The notes: generated by a model not told the origin, from the sequence alone. DNA of 64,000 bases from Bacteroides sp. (GCA_017471925.1 JAFURM010000029.1:1-64000); one strand, 5' to 3'; shown: positions 43,249-52,245, numbered from the stretch's first letter. Made by a program: numbers and translations.

Positions 43249-43364
43249 ACGTGTCTTTCCTTTTTCATTCTTTCGTTCTCTTTCTATTTTTCATCTGTCT
43301 GTTGAGAGCCGGGGCTGGAAATCTTCCGTTACACACGATGTGAAGTCTTCTCTCCGACCCCTTG

Positions 43365-44018
43365 TCATATCGTCAGATCCTGCTCTTCCTGCATCCGCAG
43401 TCCTACGGCGAAGACCTCACCCACGATGAGCACGGAGAGTCCCAATATCAGGTTGGTGATGTCCACCATTTCGCTCATGTCCAACGAGTAGTGCTGTATG
43501 GCGAAAACCTCCTTCACATTGCAGAACTGCAGGTAGTCCGATAGCAGGGAGAGCCCGAAGAGTAGTAGCAGGGCTATACCCAGTTTGCGCAGCCGGCGCA
43601 CGTTCTTCCAGTTGAATATGTTCGAGCGATTGACATCCACAATCAGTCGGATAAAGAGCACGAAGGCCCAGATGCCCAGACCGACCAGGACAAAGCCCGA
43701 CAAGCCTACGACCAAGGCACTGGCCACGGACTGGGGAGCGTGTACGCTCACCAACAGGTTGCTGTAGGCGACGGGGACATACGTCCCGCTCTTGGCGTTC
43801 AGGATGGAGTCGGGGAAGAGGCACTTCTCTTCAGCCGTGAGGTTGTCGGGAATCACACTGATGTACTTCAGGTTGGACATGCGTTCCATCTCCTGCTGGC
43901 TGTCTACGGAGGCGATGCCTGCCTGTGCGCCCAGCAGGAAGTAGTAGCCGGTGGTCACGATGGAATAGCTCAGGGCGAGCAATACTAATACGCAGAGGAT
44001 ATTCAGTTTGGTCTTCAT
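43365..44018 (-). CDS. DUF2975 membrane protein
   Basis: A 217-residue protein with four predicted membrane helices (about residues 8-28, 100-125, 145-165 and 185-205) and a periplasmic loop between the first two. The segment WAFVLFIRLIVDVNRSNIFNWKNVRRLRKLG is typical of DUF2975, whose members pair with an XRE regulator, as here. The pair may sense a membrane or envelope signal, but no function is established. It sits between the CPBP protease and the regulator. Confidence 0.85.
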   Translation of the reverse strand: MKTKLNILCVLVLLALSYSIVTTGYYFLLGAQAGIASVDSQQEMERMSNLKYISVIPDNLTAEEKCLFPDSILNAKSGTYVPVAYSNLLVSVHAPQSVASALVVGLSGFVLVGLGIWAFVLFIRLIVDVNRSNIFNWKNVRRLRKLGIALLLLFGLSLLSDYLQFCNVKEVFAIQHYSLDMSEMVDITNLILGLSVLIVGEVFAVGLRMQEEQDLTI

Positions 44019-44030
44019 TGACGGTAGGTA

Positions 44031-44843
44031 TTAGGGTTGGACGGAGGTCGTATCGTCAGAGGGGCAGGTCGCCACAGGTCGTGTGCCGGCCTTTATCTTC
44101 TTGATGGCCAGCAGGAACAGGAGCAGTGCCACGGCCGTAAGGGCCAGTTGGGCAGGCAGCCCTATCAGGTCGGTGGTCGTCGCGTCCTTTAGCTCGGGGT
44201 AGCTCACGCTGAGGTAGGTGGAGAGCGAGTTGTTCAGGATGTGTATCAGGATGCCTGGGATGAGGCTTCGGGTGCGCCAATAGAGCCAGGCAAAGAGAAA
44301 GCCCGAGAAGCAGGCTGCGACTATTTGTGGCGGGTTGAGGTGGAAGACACCGAATATCAGGCCGGAGAAGAGGATGGCCTTGGTCGGTGTATAGCGTTTC
44401 AGCAGCTCCTTGGTGATGGCTCCGCGAAACAGGTATTCCTCCAGTATGGGACCCAGTAGGGCAATGCTGAGGATGCCTGCCCATCCCGACTGCAGTATGT
44501 CGAAGGTATTCTCCATCAGGTCAGGCAGTTTCACGAAGGACATGATGAAGTCTATCAGGACGATGCAGCAGACTCCGGCCAACAGCGCCCAAAGGGTGAC
44601 ACTTGCGGGCTTCCAGCTGTAGAGCAGTCCGTCGTTTTTCAGATACCCCTTCTTCCACAGGTAGATTCCCATGAAGAGGAATCCCAACAGCATGGCGAGT
44701 GGTAGTATCACATCCTGTGCGGCTACGGGGTCCAGTTTGCCCGAAGTGATATATGTATAGGCTATGCCTATCGGTGCGGCGGCTATGGCCGCCAGGAACT
44801 GCATCAGAAAATAGAGCAGCACTAACTTGATTGATGTTCTCAT
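44031..44843 (-). CDS. CPBP family intramembrane metalloprotease (Abi)
   Basis: A 270-residue membrane protein with about eight helices. The active-site motifs are complete: LEEYLFRGAIT (EExxxR), FSGLIFGVFHLNP (FxxxH) and LIHILNNSL (HxxxN/D). CPBP proteins include CAAX-processing enzymes, bacteriocin immunity proteins and regulators of membrane proteins. Its place after a tiny membrane protein gene (7 bp apart) and before DUF2975 and an XRE gene suggests self-immunity or signalling at the membrane; this is inference. Confidence 0.9.
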   Translation of the reverse strand: MRTSIKLVLLYFLMQFLAAIAAAPIGIAYTYITSGKLDPVAAQDVILPLAMLLGFLFMGIYLWKKGYLKNDGLLYSWKPASVTLWALLAGVCCIVLIDFIMSFVKLPDLMENTFDILQSGWAGILSIALLGPILEEYLFRGAITKELLKRYTPTKAILFSGLIFGVFHLNPPQIVAACFSGFLFAWLYWRTRSLIPGILIHILNNSLSTYLSVSYPELKDATTTDLIGLPAQLALTAVALLLFLLAIKKIKAGTRPVATCPSDDTTSVQP

Positions 44844-44850
44844 ATGCTTG

Positions 44851-45000
44851 TCATTTGATGTTCTTGTCTATACTTCCTTCAGGGAGACAGAGGGAGGGGC
44901 TGATACCCCACTCCCGCTCTCCCTCCTTTTGTGAGAGTCCGACCGATACGACCACAACGGTGGTCAGTACGATTATCAGTGTCATCACCAGGCTTTTCAT
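44851..45000 (-). CDS. 49-residue single-pass membrane peptide
   Basis: A small frame starting at an ATG at 45000, preceded by AAAGGAG six bases upstream, a strong ribosome-binding site for this genome. The peptide has one hydrophobic helix (residues 4-22, LVMTLIIVLTTVVVVSVGL) followed by a polar tail with one Cys. It begins the operon right after the promoter and operators and ends 7 bp before the CPBP gene. It could be a signal peptide-like pheromone or bacteriocin precursor, a substrate of the CPBP protease, or a membrane partner. No family recognised. Confidence 0.6.
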   Translation of the reverse strand: MKSLVMTLIIVLTTVVVVSVGLSQKEGEREWGISPSLCLPEGSIDKNIK

Positions 45001-45060
45001 CTTTACTCCTTTACCTTATTTATTGATTATCTTATATTGTTTCTGTTCTTCGATGATTAT

Positions 45061-45077
45061 TTATCGTTTTTCGATAT
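45061..45077 (-). promoter_or_regulatory. Operator candidate 1 (TATCG-N5-CGATA) at the transcription start
   Basis: TTATCG-TTTTT-CGATAT is a near-perfect palindrome. It lies just downstream of the -7 box and so covers the expected start site. Read on the other strand it matches candidate 2 at 16 of 17 positions. Confidence 0.65.
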
Positions 45078-45078
45078 G

Positions 45079-45110
45079 CAAAGGAACGGCTTATTTTTCA
45101 TATATACAAG
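45079..45110 (-). promoter_or_regulatory. Promoter of the sORF-CPBP-DUF2975-XRE operon
   Basis: TTG, 20-bp spacer and TTCCTTTG on the minus strand; the -7 box differs from TAnnTTTG at one position. It lies between the two operator palindromes, 79 bp before the small ORF. Confidence 0.55.
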
Positions 45111-45125
45111 AGAAACAATAAAAAA

Positions 45126-45142
45126 TTATCGAAAAACGATAA
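45126..45142 (-). promoter_or_regulatory. Operator candidate 2 (TTATCG-N5-CGATAA) upstream of -33
   Basis: A perfect palindrome with 6-bp arms and an AAAAA centre. Its centre is 65 bp (about six helix turns) from that of candidate 1, placing both on the same DNA face and allowing looping or cooperative binding. Confidence 0.7.
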
Positions 45143-45198
45143 AACGAGGTCGTGAATGGATTCAGACAGGGTCGTGAATGGCCACGGATGGGCATGAA

Positions 45199-45268
45199 AA
45201 ACGCGGATTGACGCAGATACACGCGAAGGAGCCTGCCCTTCTGCGATTATCTGCGTCAATCCGCGTTT
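45199..45268. repeat. Inverted repeat, 20-bp perfect arms (GCGGATTGACGCAGAT)
   Basis: AAACGCGGATTGACGCAGAT (45199-45218) and its exact reverse complement (45249-45268) enclose 30 bp. It resembles the CACGGATTA family in style but differs in sequence. It lies 34 bp past the ispG stop and may end that operon as a non-canonical hairpin. Confidence 0.8.
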
Positions 45269-45301
45269 CAACAGTTGTCCGTATCTACCCTGTGGCTGGA
45301 A

Positions 45302-47149
45302 TCAGGTCTCCACGGTGTAGTCTCCGTTTGCCCGGATCAGTTCAATCAGTTTGTCTACGGCCTCTTCCTCGGGGATGTTCTTCTCTACGCATACTTTCTG
45401 CTTGTAGAGACTGATTCGGCCACGACCGGCACCCACGTAGCCATAGTCGGCATCGGCCATCTCGCCGGGACCGTTCACGATACAGCCCATGATGCCTATC
45501 TTCAGCCCCTTCAGGTGGGAGGTTGCTGCCTTGATGCGGGCAATGGTGCTTTGCAGGTCGTAGAGTGTGCGGCCACAGCCGGGGCAGGAGATATACTCCG
45601 TCTTGCTGGTGCGCAGGCGACCGGCCTGCAGGATGCCGAAGGCGGTCGTGTCCACCACTTGCGGCGCGATGGCCGTCGTCTGGTTGAACAGGAAGATGCC
45701 ATCCACCAATCCGTCATAGACCAGGGCACCCATGTCCGCAGCCGCCTTAATCTGGAACTCCTCGGCCTCTTCCTCGGCATAGTGCTGGAAGAAGACCACG
45801 GGATTCTTCAATCCTTCGCACGTCAGTTGGTGTACCAGTGCACGCTGCTCACCCAAACGGTTGGGATGGTTGCTTTGGGCAATCACGACCACCTCGGGAT
45901 GCAGTTTCAGGCAGGCCACGGCCTCGTCGGTCAGCCCCATATAGGTAAGGAACAGGAACTTCAGCGAAGCCTTGCAAGCCCCCATGAAGGGCAGTTGGTC
46001 TCCCTTGAAGACCGGCCAGGTGCGCTCCTCTCCCTTCCACATGTCGGCATCCACGATACACGCTATCCCTTCGGGCAACGTTGCGGGAACGCAGCGTCCC
46101 GTATAGACATAGTCGGGACGGAACTGAGGATGGAACTCCATCGTGCCGTCCAGGCGGGCCGCCACCACTACCGGCAACTGTCCGCCGCCAATGCGGTCTA
46201 CGGCCACCGTTTCGCGGCGCACCGGTGCGGTGTAGTTAAAGTCCGGTGCCACCATGCCGGGGATATAAGGATGTCCCTGGCGGGCAAGAACATAATCCAA
46301 CAGTTTGCGGGCCACGGGTATCTCGGCTTCGGGCGCTTCGCTCAGTGACACGCGGATGGTGTCGCCCAGTCCGTCGGCCAGCAGCGCACCGATACCCAGT
46401 GCCGACTTGATGCGTCCGTCTTCGCCGTCTCCGGCTTCGGTCACGCCGAGGTGTAGCGGGAAGTGCATCCCCTCGCGCTCCATGACATCGACCAACAGAC
46501 GGACCGTGCGCACCATGACTACCGTATTGGAAGCCTTGATGGAGATGACGACATCCGTGAACTGTTCGTCCACGCAGATGCGCAGGAACTCCATGCACGA
46601 CTCCACCATGCCTTCGGGCGTGTCGCCATAGCGGGACATGATGCGGTCGCTGAGGGAACCGTGGTTCACACCGATGCGGATGGCCGTGTGATGAGCCTTA
46701 CAGATGTTCAGGAAAGGAACGAAGCGGTCTCTGATTTTCTGCAGTTCGCGGGCATACTCCTCATCGGTATATTCCAGGTGCTTGAAGGTGCGTGCGGCAT
46801 CCACATAGTTGCCGGGATTGATGCGCACCTTCTCCACGTGAGGGGCGGCGGCATCGGCCACGCGGGGGTTGAAATGCACGTCGGCCACTAAGGGCACCTC
46901 GCAACCTTCGCTGCGGAGCAGGGCACTGATTTCCTTCAGCGCCTCTGCCTCCTTCACTCCTTGCGCCGTGAGGCGCACATACTCACCGCCGGCTTCCACG
47001 ATACGCAGGGCTTGGGCGGCACTGCCGGCCACGTCCTGTGTGGCCGTGTTGGTCATGCTTTGCACACGGATGGGATGTTCTCCTCCTAAGGGCGTATGGC
47101 CCACGTGTACCTCGGATGTCTCCCGACGGGAATAATTGAACAGGTCCAT
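45302..47149 (-). CDS. ispG: 4-hydroxy-3-methylbut-2-enyl diphosphate synthase, long form
   Basis: A 615-residue iron-sulfur enzyme of the MEP isoprenoid pathway. The N-terminal TIM barrel (VQSMTNTATQDV, VADVHFNPRVADAA, RIGVNHGSLSDRIM) is followed by an insertion domain of about 200 residues found in Bacteroidetes, Chlamydiae and plants, then the cluster domain with three Cys: ISCPGCGRTL and GIMGCIVNGPGEMADADYG. The length separates it from the 370-residue E. coli form. Last gene of the operon starting at argS, 6 bp after purE. Confidence 0.96.
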   Translation of the reverse strand: MDLFNYSRRETSEVHVGHTPLGGEHPIRVQSMTNTATQDVAGSAAQALRIVEAGGEYVRLTAQGVKEAEALKEISALLRSEGCEVPLVADVHFNPRVADAAAPHVEKVRINPGNYVDAARTFKHLEYTDEEYARELQKIRDRFVPFLNICKAHHTAIRIGVNHGSLSDRIMSRYGDTPEGMVESCMEFLRICVDEQFTDVVISIKASNTVVMVRTVRLLVDVMEREGMHFPLHLGVTEAGDGEDGRIKSALGIGALLADGLGDTIRVSLSEAPEAEIPVARKLLDYVLARQGHPYIPGMVAPDFNYTAPVRRETVAVDRIGGGQLPVVVAARLDGTMEFHPQFRPDYVYTGRCVPATLPEGIACIVDADMWKGEERTWPVFKGDQLPFMGACKASLKFLFLTYMGLTDEAVACLKLHPEVVVIAQSNHPNRLGEQRALVHQLTCEGLKNPVVFFQHYAEEEAEEFQIKAAADMGALVYDGLVDGIFLFNQTTAIAPQVVDTTAFGILQAGRLRTSKTEYISCPGCGRTLYDLQSTIARIKAATSHLKGLKIGIMGCIVNGPGEMADADYGYVGAGRGRISLYKQKVCVEKNIPEEEAVDKLIELIRANGDYTVET

Positions 47150-47155
47150 GTCGAA

Positions 47156-47665
47156 TCAATTGGTCTTATAAGTGTACTTCACCTCTTTGAGCTCTTCGTT
47201 GGCTTTCACAATCTTCTGCTTCAGCCCCTCCTTGTAGGAGGCAAACCTGGCCGCCAAAGTCTCATCACCCAACGCCAGCATCTGCACGGCCAGAATGGCG
47301 GCATTCATGGCCCCGTTGATGGCCACCGTAGCTACGGGGATGCCCGGAGGCATCTGCAGGATGGAGTAGAGCGCATCCATACCGTCGAGCACGGAACCCT
47401 TGACGGGCACGCCGATGACCGGCAGTGTGGTGCTGGCGGCAATCACGCCGGGCAATGCGGCGGCCATGCCGGCCGCTGCAATGATTACTTTGATGCCACG
47501 CGATGCGGCACCCTTGGCAAACTCTTCCACTGCTTCCGGAGTGCGGTGGGCCGAAAGGGCATTCATCTCAAAGGGCACCTGCATGTCGTTCAGCATTTGT
47601 GCCGCTTTCTCCATGACCGGCAGGTCGGAGGTGCTGCCCATGATGATACTTACTATTGGTTTCAT
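47156..47665 (-). CDS. purE: N5-carboxyaminoimidazole ribonucleotide mutase
   Basis: A 169-residue enzyme of purine synthesis. I start at 47665 (MKPIVSIIMGSTSDLPVM), as family members begin there; an upstream ATG at 47698 would overlap gcvH. SAHRTPEAVEEFAKGA and AAAGMAAALPGVIAASTTLPVIGVPV form the active site with the catalytic His. It is class I (used with PurK). It lies 25 bp after gcvH and 6 bp before ispG. Confidence 0.95.
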   Translation of the reverse strand: MKPIVSIIMGSTSDLPVMEKAAQMLNDMQVPFEMNALSAHRTPEAVEEFAKGAASRGIKVIIAAAGMAAALPGVIAASTTLPVIGVPVKGSVLDGMDALYSILQMPPGIPVATVAINGAMNAAILAVQMLALGDETLAARFASYKEGLKQKIVKANEELKEVKYTYKTN

Positions 47666-47690
47666 CGCTATCTTTTCTCTATGGTTATTG

Positions 47691-48068
47691 TCACTCAATC
47701 ACCGCTTTGTAGCCTTCGGCATCCAGCAGGCTCTCAAAGTCGGCATCGGCGGCAGGCTTCACCTTGATGAGCCATCCTTCGCCGTAGGGGTCTTGGTTCA
47801 CCAGTTCGGGCTGGTCGGCCAGGGCCTCGTTCTGCTCCAGCACCTCGGCCGCTACCGGCATGAAGAGGTCGGAGACGGTCTTCACCACTTCGATTGTTCC
47901 GAATGCTTCGCCTGCTGCCAGGGTTTCGCCTTCGGTCTGGATGTCTACAAAGACAATGTCACCCAGCTGTTCCTGGGCATAGTCGGTAATGCCTACATAG
48001 GCCACGTCGCCTTCTACACGAATCCACTCGTGTTCTTTCGTGTACTTCACATTGTTTGGAATGTTCAT
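47691..48068 (-). CDS. gcvH: Glycine cleavage system H protein
   Basis: A 125-residue lipoyl carrier that shuttles the aminomethyl group between P, T and L proteins. The lipoyl-lysine is in GTIEVVKTVSDLF (about residue 65). The other gcv genes are not in the window. No glycine riboswitch is visible in the 50-bp gap upstream. Located inside the argS operon, after the PAP2 gene. Confidence 0.96.
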   Translation of the reverse strand: MNIPNNVKYTKEHEWIRVEGDVAYVGITDYAQEQLGDIVFVDIQTEGETLAAGEAFGTIEVVKTVSDLFMPVAAEVLEQNEALADQPELVNQDPYGEGWLIKVKPAADADFESLLDAEGYKAVIE

Positions 48069-48118
48069 GATAATCAGTTTTTAAGGGTTAATAAATAATG
48101 TATATGTAAAGTCATTGT

Positions 48119-48784
48119 TCAAAACAGGAATACGCGGAACAGCATGTTGCTCGCCGGATGAAGCACCAGCAGGACCGACAGCACTCCCACGATGACCCCT
48201 CCGGTCACTTCGCCCAGGGTGTGGTGGCGCAGGGTGATGCGTGCCGTGCCCAATACTCCTGCCGTGAGGATGAACAGGCAGAGCCAACCCACCGGGTTGT
48301 AGCCAAAGAGGTTGCTGAAGGCCACCAGCCCGCCGATGATGGCACCTGCACCGGCCATGTGCTCGCTCAGCTTCCACCAGAAGTTCAGGACGACGCAGAC
48401 CGTCATCATCAGCAGGGCGGCCAGGATGATGCCGGTCATGTACCACGGCATGTTCATGCGCTGCATCAACAGCAGGCAGAAGAGGTAGGAGATGATGGTG
48501 AGCAGGAAGGGCACGTAGCGCCGTTTGCGCTGGCCCATCTCCTGTGCCGTCAGGCGGTTGACGATGCGGAACAGGAAGATGGAGAGTGCCGGTATCAGGA
48601 TGGTGAAGGTGAACACGATGCCCAGCACAATCAGCTTGTAGAGCAAGGGCAGCATGCTCAGGTAGGAGAAGAGGAACAGAATCAGGAAGGCCAGGAAGGG
48701 GATGGAGAAGGGGGTGAACAATGCAGACACCACCTTGGCGCCCCGGGTCAGGTTCCTTTCTGTCTTGATGTAACTTGCTTCCAC
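48119..48784 (-). CDS. PAP2-type phosphatase family membrane protein
   Basis: A 221-residue protein with six predicted helices. The PAP2 signature is only partly kept: WKLSEHMAGAGAIIGGL resembles the PSGH motif and ARITLRHHTLGEVTGG the SRxxxxxHxxxD motif with Glu in place of the last Asp; KxxxxxxRP is not evident. It may be a lipid phosphatase acting on undecaprenyl or phosphatidyl phosphates, or a degenerate member. The start codon is GTG at 48784; no ATG is available nearby. It lies 66 bp after rpoN. Confidence 0.75.
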   Translation of the reverse strand: MEASYIKTERNLTRGAKVVSALFTPFSIPFLAFLILFLFSYLSMLPLLYKLIVLGIVFTFTILIPALSIFLFRIVNRLTAQEMGQRKRRYVPFLLTIISYLFCLLLMQRMNMPWYMTGIILAALLMMTVCVVLNFWWKLSEHMAGAGAIIGGLVAFSNLFGYNPVGWLCLFILTAGVLGTARITLRHHTLGEVTGGVIVGVLSVLLVLHPASNMLFRVFLF

Positions 48785-48850
48785 TGTTCTTTCAACTTAA
48801 TATGATGTCAGACATTATAATATATATATAAGGTGGGAATGGCGAAACGG

Positions 48851-50335
48851 CTATTTGCGCAGGCGGGCCACCGGGATGTTCATCTGTTGCCTGTACTTGG
48901 CCACTGTGCGGCGGGCCATGGGGAAGCCTTTCTCTTTCATCATGCCGGCCAGCTCGTCATCGGTCAGGGGTGAAGCCTTGTCTTCGTGGTCGATGAACTC
49001 CTTCAGCAGGTTGCGTATTTTGTGCACGGATATCTCTTCGCCATCGTCGTTCACGTAGCTTTCGTTGAAGAAGAACTTCAGGGGATAGATGCCGAAATTG
49101 GTCTGCACATACTTCCTGTTGGTTACACGCGACACGGTGGAGATGTCCAGTTTGGCTCTCTCGGCCACGTCTTTCAGAATCATGGGCTTCAGCAGGGTTT
49201 CGTCTCCTTCCCGGAAGAAGGGGAGCTGCAGGTCTATGATGGCCTGCATGGTGCTCATCAGGGTGTTCTGTCGTTGCTTTATGGCATTGATGAAGCCTTG
49301 TGCGGCATCCAGCTTCTGCTTCAGGAAGGTCATGGCTTGTTGTGACTCCTTCGACTGGTTGGCTCGGTTCTTGGTGTGCTCTTCCAGGAGTGTGGTGTAG
49401 TTGCGGCTTATGCGCAGTTCGGGCACATTGCGGTTGTTCAGTGTCAGGCTGATGGTTCCGTCGTCATCGGTCTCCACGATGAAGTCGGGCACAATCTGTT
49501 GCATATTCTTGCCGATGGCTTCGCCCAGTGCGGAGCCGGGACGTGGGTTCAGGCGGCAAATCTCCTTGATGGCCTCCTGACAGGTCTCTTCGTCCAGTTC
49601 CAGCTTCTGGCCTATCTTGTCCCAATGCTTGTGGGTGAATTCGTCGTAGCAGTCGGTCAGGATGGCCGTTTCCGCCTCCAGCAAGGGGGTGGGGGCTTCG
49701 TTCTGCTTGCGCTGGATTTGCAGCAGCAGGCATTCCTGGAGGTTGCGTGCTCCCAGTCCGGCCGGGTCGAAGTCCTGAATCACGTGCAGCGCCTCTTCCA
49801 GTTCCTGCGGGGTGGCCTCAATGCCCATGTAGATGGCCAACTCGTCACCGATGCTTTCCAGGGACTTCCGCAACAGACCGTCATTGTCCAACGAGCCAAT
49901 CAGATAGTTGGCCAGTTCGCGCTGATGCTCCGTCAGGTTGCGTTCGCCCAGCTGCTCTTTCAGGGTTTCATAGAAGGATGTGGCCTCGGAGAATGGAATT
50001 TCTTCGGGCTGCTCTCCACGGGAACGGTTGTTTTCCTGCAGTTTGTAGTCGGGGATGTCGTCTTCGTTCAGGTAATCACTCAGGGAGTCGTAGGCGGTGT
50101 CACCACCATCTTCCTGGCTGGTCTCGGAGGTCGAGGCATCGGTATACTCTTCGTTGGAAGTCTCTTCGTCATGCCCCTCCTCCAAAGCCGGATTTTCCAA
50201 TACTTCGCTTCGCACACGGTCTTCCAACTCCAGAATGGGCTGCTCCAGCAATCTGACTACCAGTATCTGCTGGGGCGACAGCGTCTGTATCTGTTGCTGT
50301 GCCTGGGTCTGTATCTGTTTGGAAGCCTGTGCCAT
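48851..50335 (-). CDS. rpoN: RNA polymerase sigma-54 factor
   Basis: A 494-residue sigma factor for enhancer-dependent promoters. Region I is Gln-rich (QIQTQAQQQIQTLSPQQILVVRLLEQP), an acidic linker follows (residues 45-110), then the core-binding domain and the DNA-binding end with the RpoN box ARRTVAKYRQQMNIP near the C-terminus. No enhancer-binding activator is encoded in this window. It follows argS by 15 bp, so its level is linked to a housekeeping operon. Confidence 0.96.
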   Translation of the reverse strand: MAQASKQIQTQAQQQIQTLSPQQILVVRLLEQPILELEDRVRSEVLENPALEEGHDEETSNEEYTDASTSETSQEDGGDTAYDSLSDYLNEDDIPDYKLQENNRSRGEQPEEIPFSEATSFYETLKEQLGERNLTEHQRELANYLIGSLDNDGLLRKSLESIGDELAIYMGIEATPQELEEALHVIQDFDPAGLGARNLQECLLLQIQRKQNEAPTPLLEAETAILTDCYDEFTHKHWDKIGQKLELDEETCQEAIKEICRLNPRPGSALGEAIGKNMQQIVPDFIVETDDDGTISLTLNNRNVPELRISRNYTTLLEEHTKNRANQSKESQQAMTFLKQKLDAAQGFINAIKQRQNTLMSTMQAIIDLQLPFFREGDETLLKPMILKDVAERAKLDISTVSRVTNRKYVQTNFGIYPLKFFFNESYVNDDGEEISVHKIRNLLKEFIDHEDKASPLTDDELAGMMKEKGFPMARRTVAKYRQQMNIPVARLRK

Positions 50336-50350
50336 AGCGTGTCGTTTCTT

Positions 50351-52168
50351 TTACATTCTTTCGGGTACTTCGATGCCCAGCAGACCCATGCCGAGGCGCA
50401 CAATCTTGGCCACGTTCTGAGACAAAGCCAAGCGGAACACCTTGACCTCCTCTTTCTCTTCGCGCAGAATGCTGAAGTCGTGGTAGAACTGGTTGTACTC
50501 CTTCACCAGGTCGTAGCAGTAGTTGGCTATGCCTGAAGGGCTATAGGTGGTTCCGGCTTCCTTTACCACGGCGGCAAAGTCGGCCAGCATCTGAATCAGT
50601 CCCTCCTCCTTCTCGCTCAGTTCGATGCCTGTGGGCAGTTGGGCGGGTATGGCGATGCCCTGTTCTGCGGCCTTGCGAAGGACGGAGCGGATACGGGCAT
50701 AGGTGTATTGGATGAAGGGACCCGTATTGCCGTTGAAGTCAATGGATTCCTTGGGGTTGAAGGTCATGTTCTTGCGGGCGTCCACCTTCAGGATGAAGTA
50801 CTTCAGGGCACCCAGTCCCACAATGCGTGCGATGTCATCGGCCTCCTCCTGGCTCAGGCCGTCCAGCTTGCCCAACTCGCCGCTGGTCTCCTTGGCGGTG
50901 GCAATCATTTCGGCCATCAGGTCGTCGGCATCCACCACGGTGCCTTCGCGGCTCTTCATCTTGCCTTCGGGCAGTTCCACCATGCCGTAGGAGAAGTGCA
51001 CCAGCCCCTTGCCCCACTCGAAGCCCAGCTTGTCTAACAGGATGGAGAGCACCTGGAAGTGATAGTTCTGTTCGTTGCCCACCACGTATATCATCTTGTC
51101 AATGGGATAGTCGGCAAAGCGAAGTTTGGCCGTACCGATGTCCTGCGTCATGTAGACCGATGTACCGTCGGCACGCAGCAGCAGCTTGTGGTCCAATCCT
51201 TCACCGGTCAGGTCGGCCCATACGGAACCGTCCTCCTTGCGGTAGAAGAAACCTTTCTCCAGCCCTTCCATCACTTTCTCTTTTCCTTCGAGGTAAGTGT
51301 TTGATTCGTAGTATATCTTGTCGAAGGTGACACCCATCATTTTGTAGGTCTCGTCGAAACCGGCGTAAACCCAGTCGTTCATCTTCTTCCAGAGTGCGCG
51401 CACTTCGGGGTCTCCGGCCTCCCACTTCACCAGCATTTCGCGTGCTTCCTTCATCAGGGGGCTTTCGGCTTCAGCCTTGGCCTTGGCCTCTTCTTCGCTC
51501 AGTCCGTCGGCCATGAACTTGGCGGTCAGCTCCTTCACCTCGGCCTTGTAGTGCTTGTCGAAGGCCACGTAGTAGTCGCCAATCAGGTGGTCGCCCTTCT
51601 TGCCGCTCGATTCCGGTGTCTCTCCCTCGCCATATTTCAGCCAGGCCAGCATGGACTTGCAGATGTGTATGCCACGGTCGTTCACGATGTTGGTCTTCAC
51701 CACCCGGTTGCCGTTGGCTGCCACGATGTTGGCCAAGGCGTTGCCCAGCAGGTTGTTGCGCACGTGTCCCAGGTGGAGCGGCTTGTTGGTGTTGGGCGAG
51801 GAGTATTCTATCATCACTAAGGGGGAGCTTTCCGTGGCTGTCGTCAGGCCATACTGTTCGTCGGCCTGAATGCCGTTCAGCAGTTCAATCCAGGCCGATG
51901 AGGCCACTGTCAGGTTCAGGAATCCCTTGATGACGTTGAATCCGGCCACCATCGGTTCGTTGGCTTTCAGGTATTCGCCAATCTCCTGTGCCGTCTGCTC
52001 GGGACCTTTCCTTGAGAGGCGGAGGAAGGGGAATACCACCAGCGTGAGGTGTCCTTCAAACTCTTTCTTTGTCTTTTGCAACTGCACCAGTCCGGCCGCT
52101 ACTTCCTGGCCGTAAAGTGCTTTCAGTCCGTTGATTACGGAGACTACCAGTTTCTGTTCTATATCCAT
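50351..52168 (-). CDS. argS: Arginyl-tRNA synthetase
   Basis: A 605-residue class I synthetase. The N-terminal Add-1 domain (about residues 1-110) is followed by the HIGH variant in SSPNTNKPLHLGHVRNN, the KMSKS-like KMKSREGTVVDADDL (about residue 385), and the helical anticodon domain with DARKNMTFNPKESIDF. First gene of the argS-rpoN-PAP2-gcvH-purE-ispG operon with a perfect promoter at 52246-52276, about 80 bp upstream. Confidence 0.96.
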   Translation of the reverse strand: MDIEQKLVVSVINGLKALYGQEVAAGLVQLQKTKKEFEGHLTLVVFPFLRLSRKGPEQTAQEIGEYLKANEPMVAGFNVIKGFLNLTVASSAWIELLNGIQADEQYGLTTATESSPLVMIEYSSPNTNKPLHLGHVRNNLLGNALANIVAANGNRVVKTNIVNDRGIHICKSMLAWLKYGEGETPESSGKKGDHLIGDYYVAFDKHYKAEVKELTAKFMADGLSEEEAKAKAEAESPLMKEAREMLVKWEAGDPEVRALWKKMNDWVYAGFDETYKMMGVTFDKIYYESNTYLEGKEKVMEGLEKGFFYRKEDGSVWADLTGEGLDHKLLLRADGTSVYMTQDIGTAKLRFADYPIDKMIYVVGNEQNYHFQVLSILLDKLGFEWGKGLVHFSYGMVELPEGKMKSREGTVVDADDLMAEMIATAKETSGELGKLDGLSQEEADDIARIVGLGALKYFILKVDARKNMTFNPKESIDFNGNTGPFIQYTYARIRSVLRKAAEQGIAIPAQLPTGIELSEKEEGLIQMLADFAAVVKEAGTTYSPSGIANYCYDLVKEYNQFYHDFSILREEKEEVKVFRLALSQNVAKIVRLGMGLLGIEVPERM

Positions 52169-52245
52169 GATGCACTTAGTTATTCTATGTTGGAACCTGC
52201 TTTCTTAAAATGGTTCAGGATAGCCTTTGTTCTTGCTTTCCGTGG

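Noticed and set aside
43292-43368. 25-codon frame whose ATG overlaps the DUF2975 stop
   Set aside because: ATGA overlap is present but the peptide has no hydrophobic or other recognisable feature and no ribosome-binding site beyond chance.
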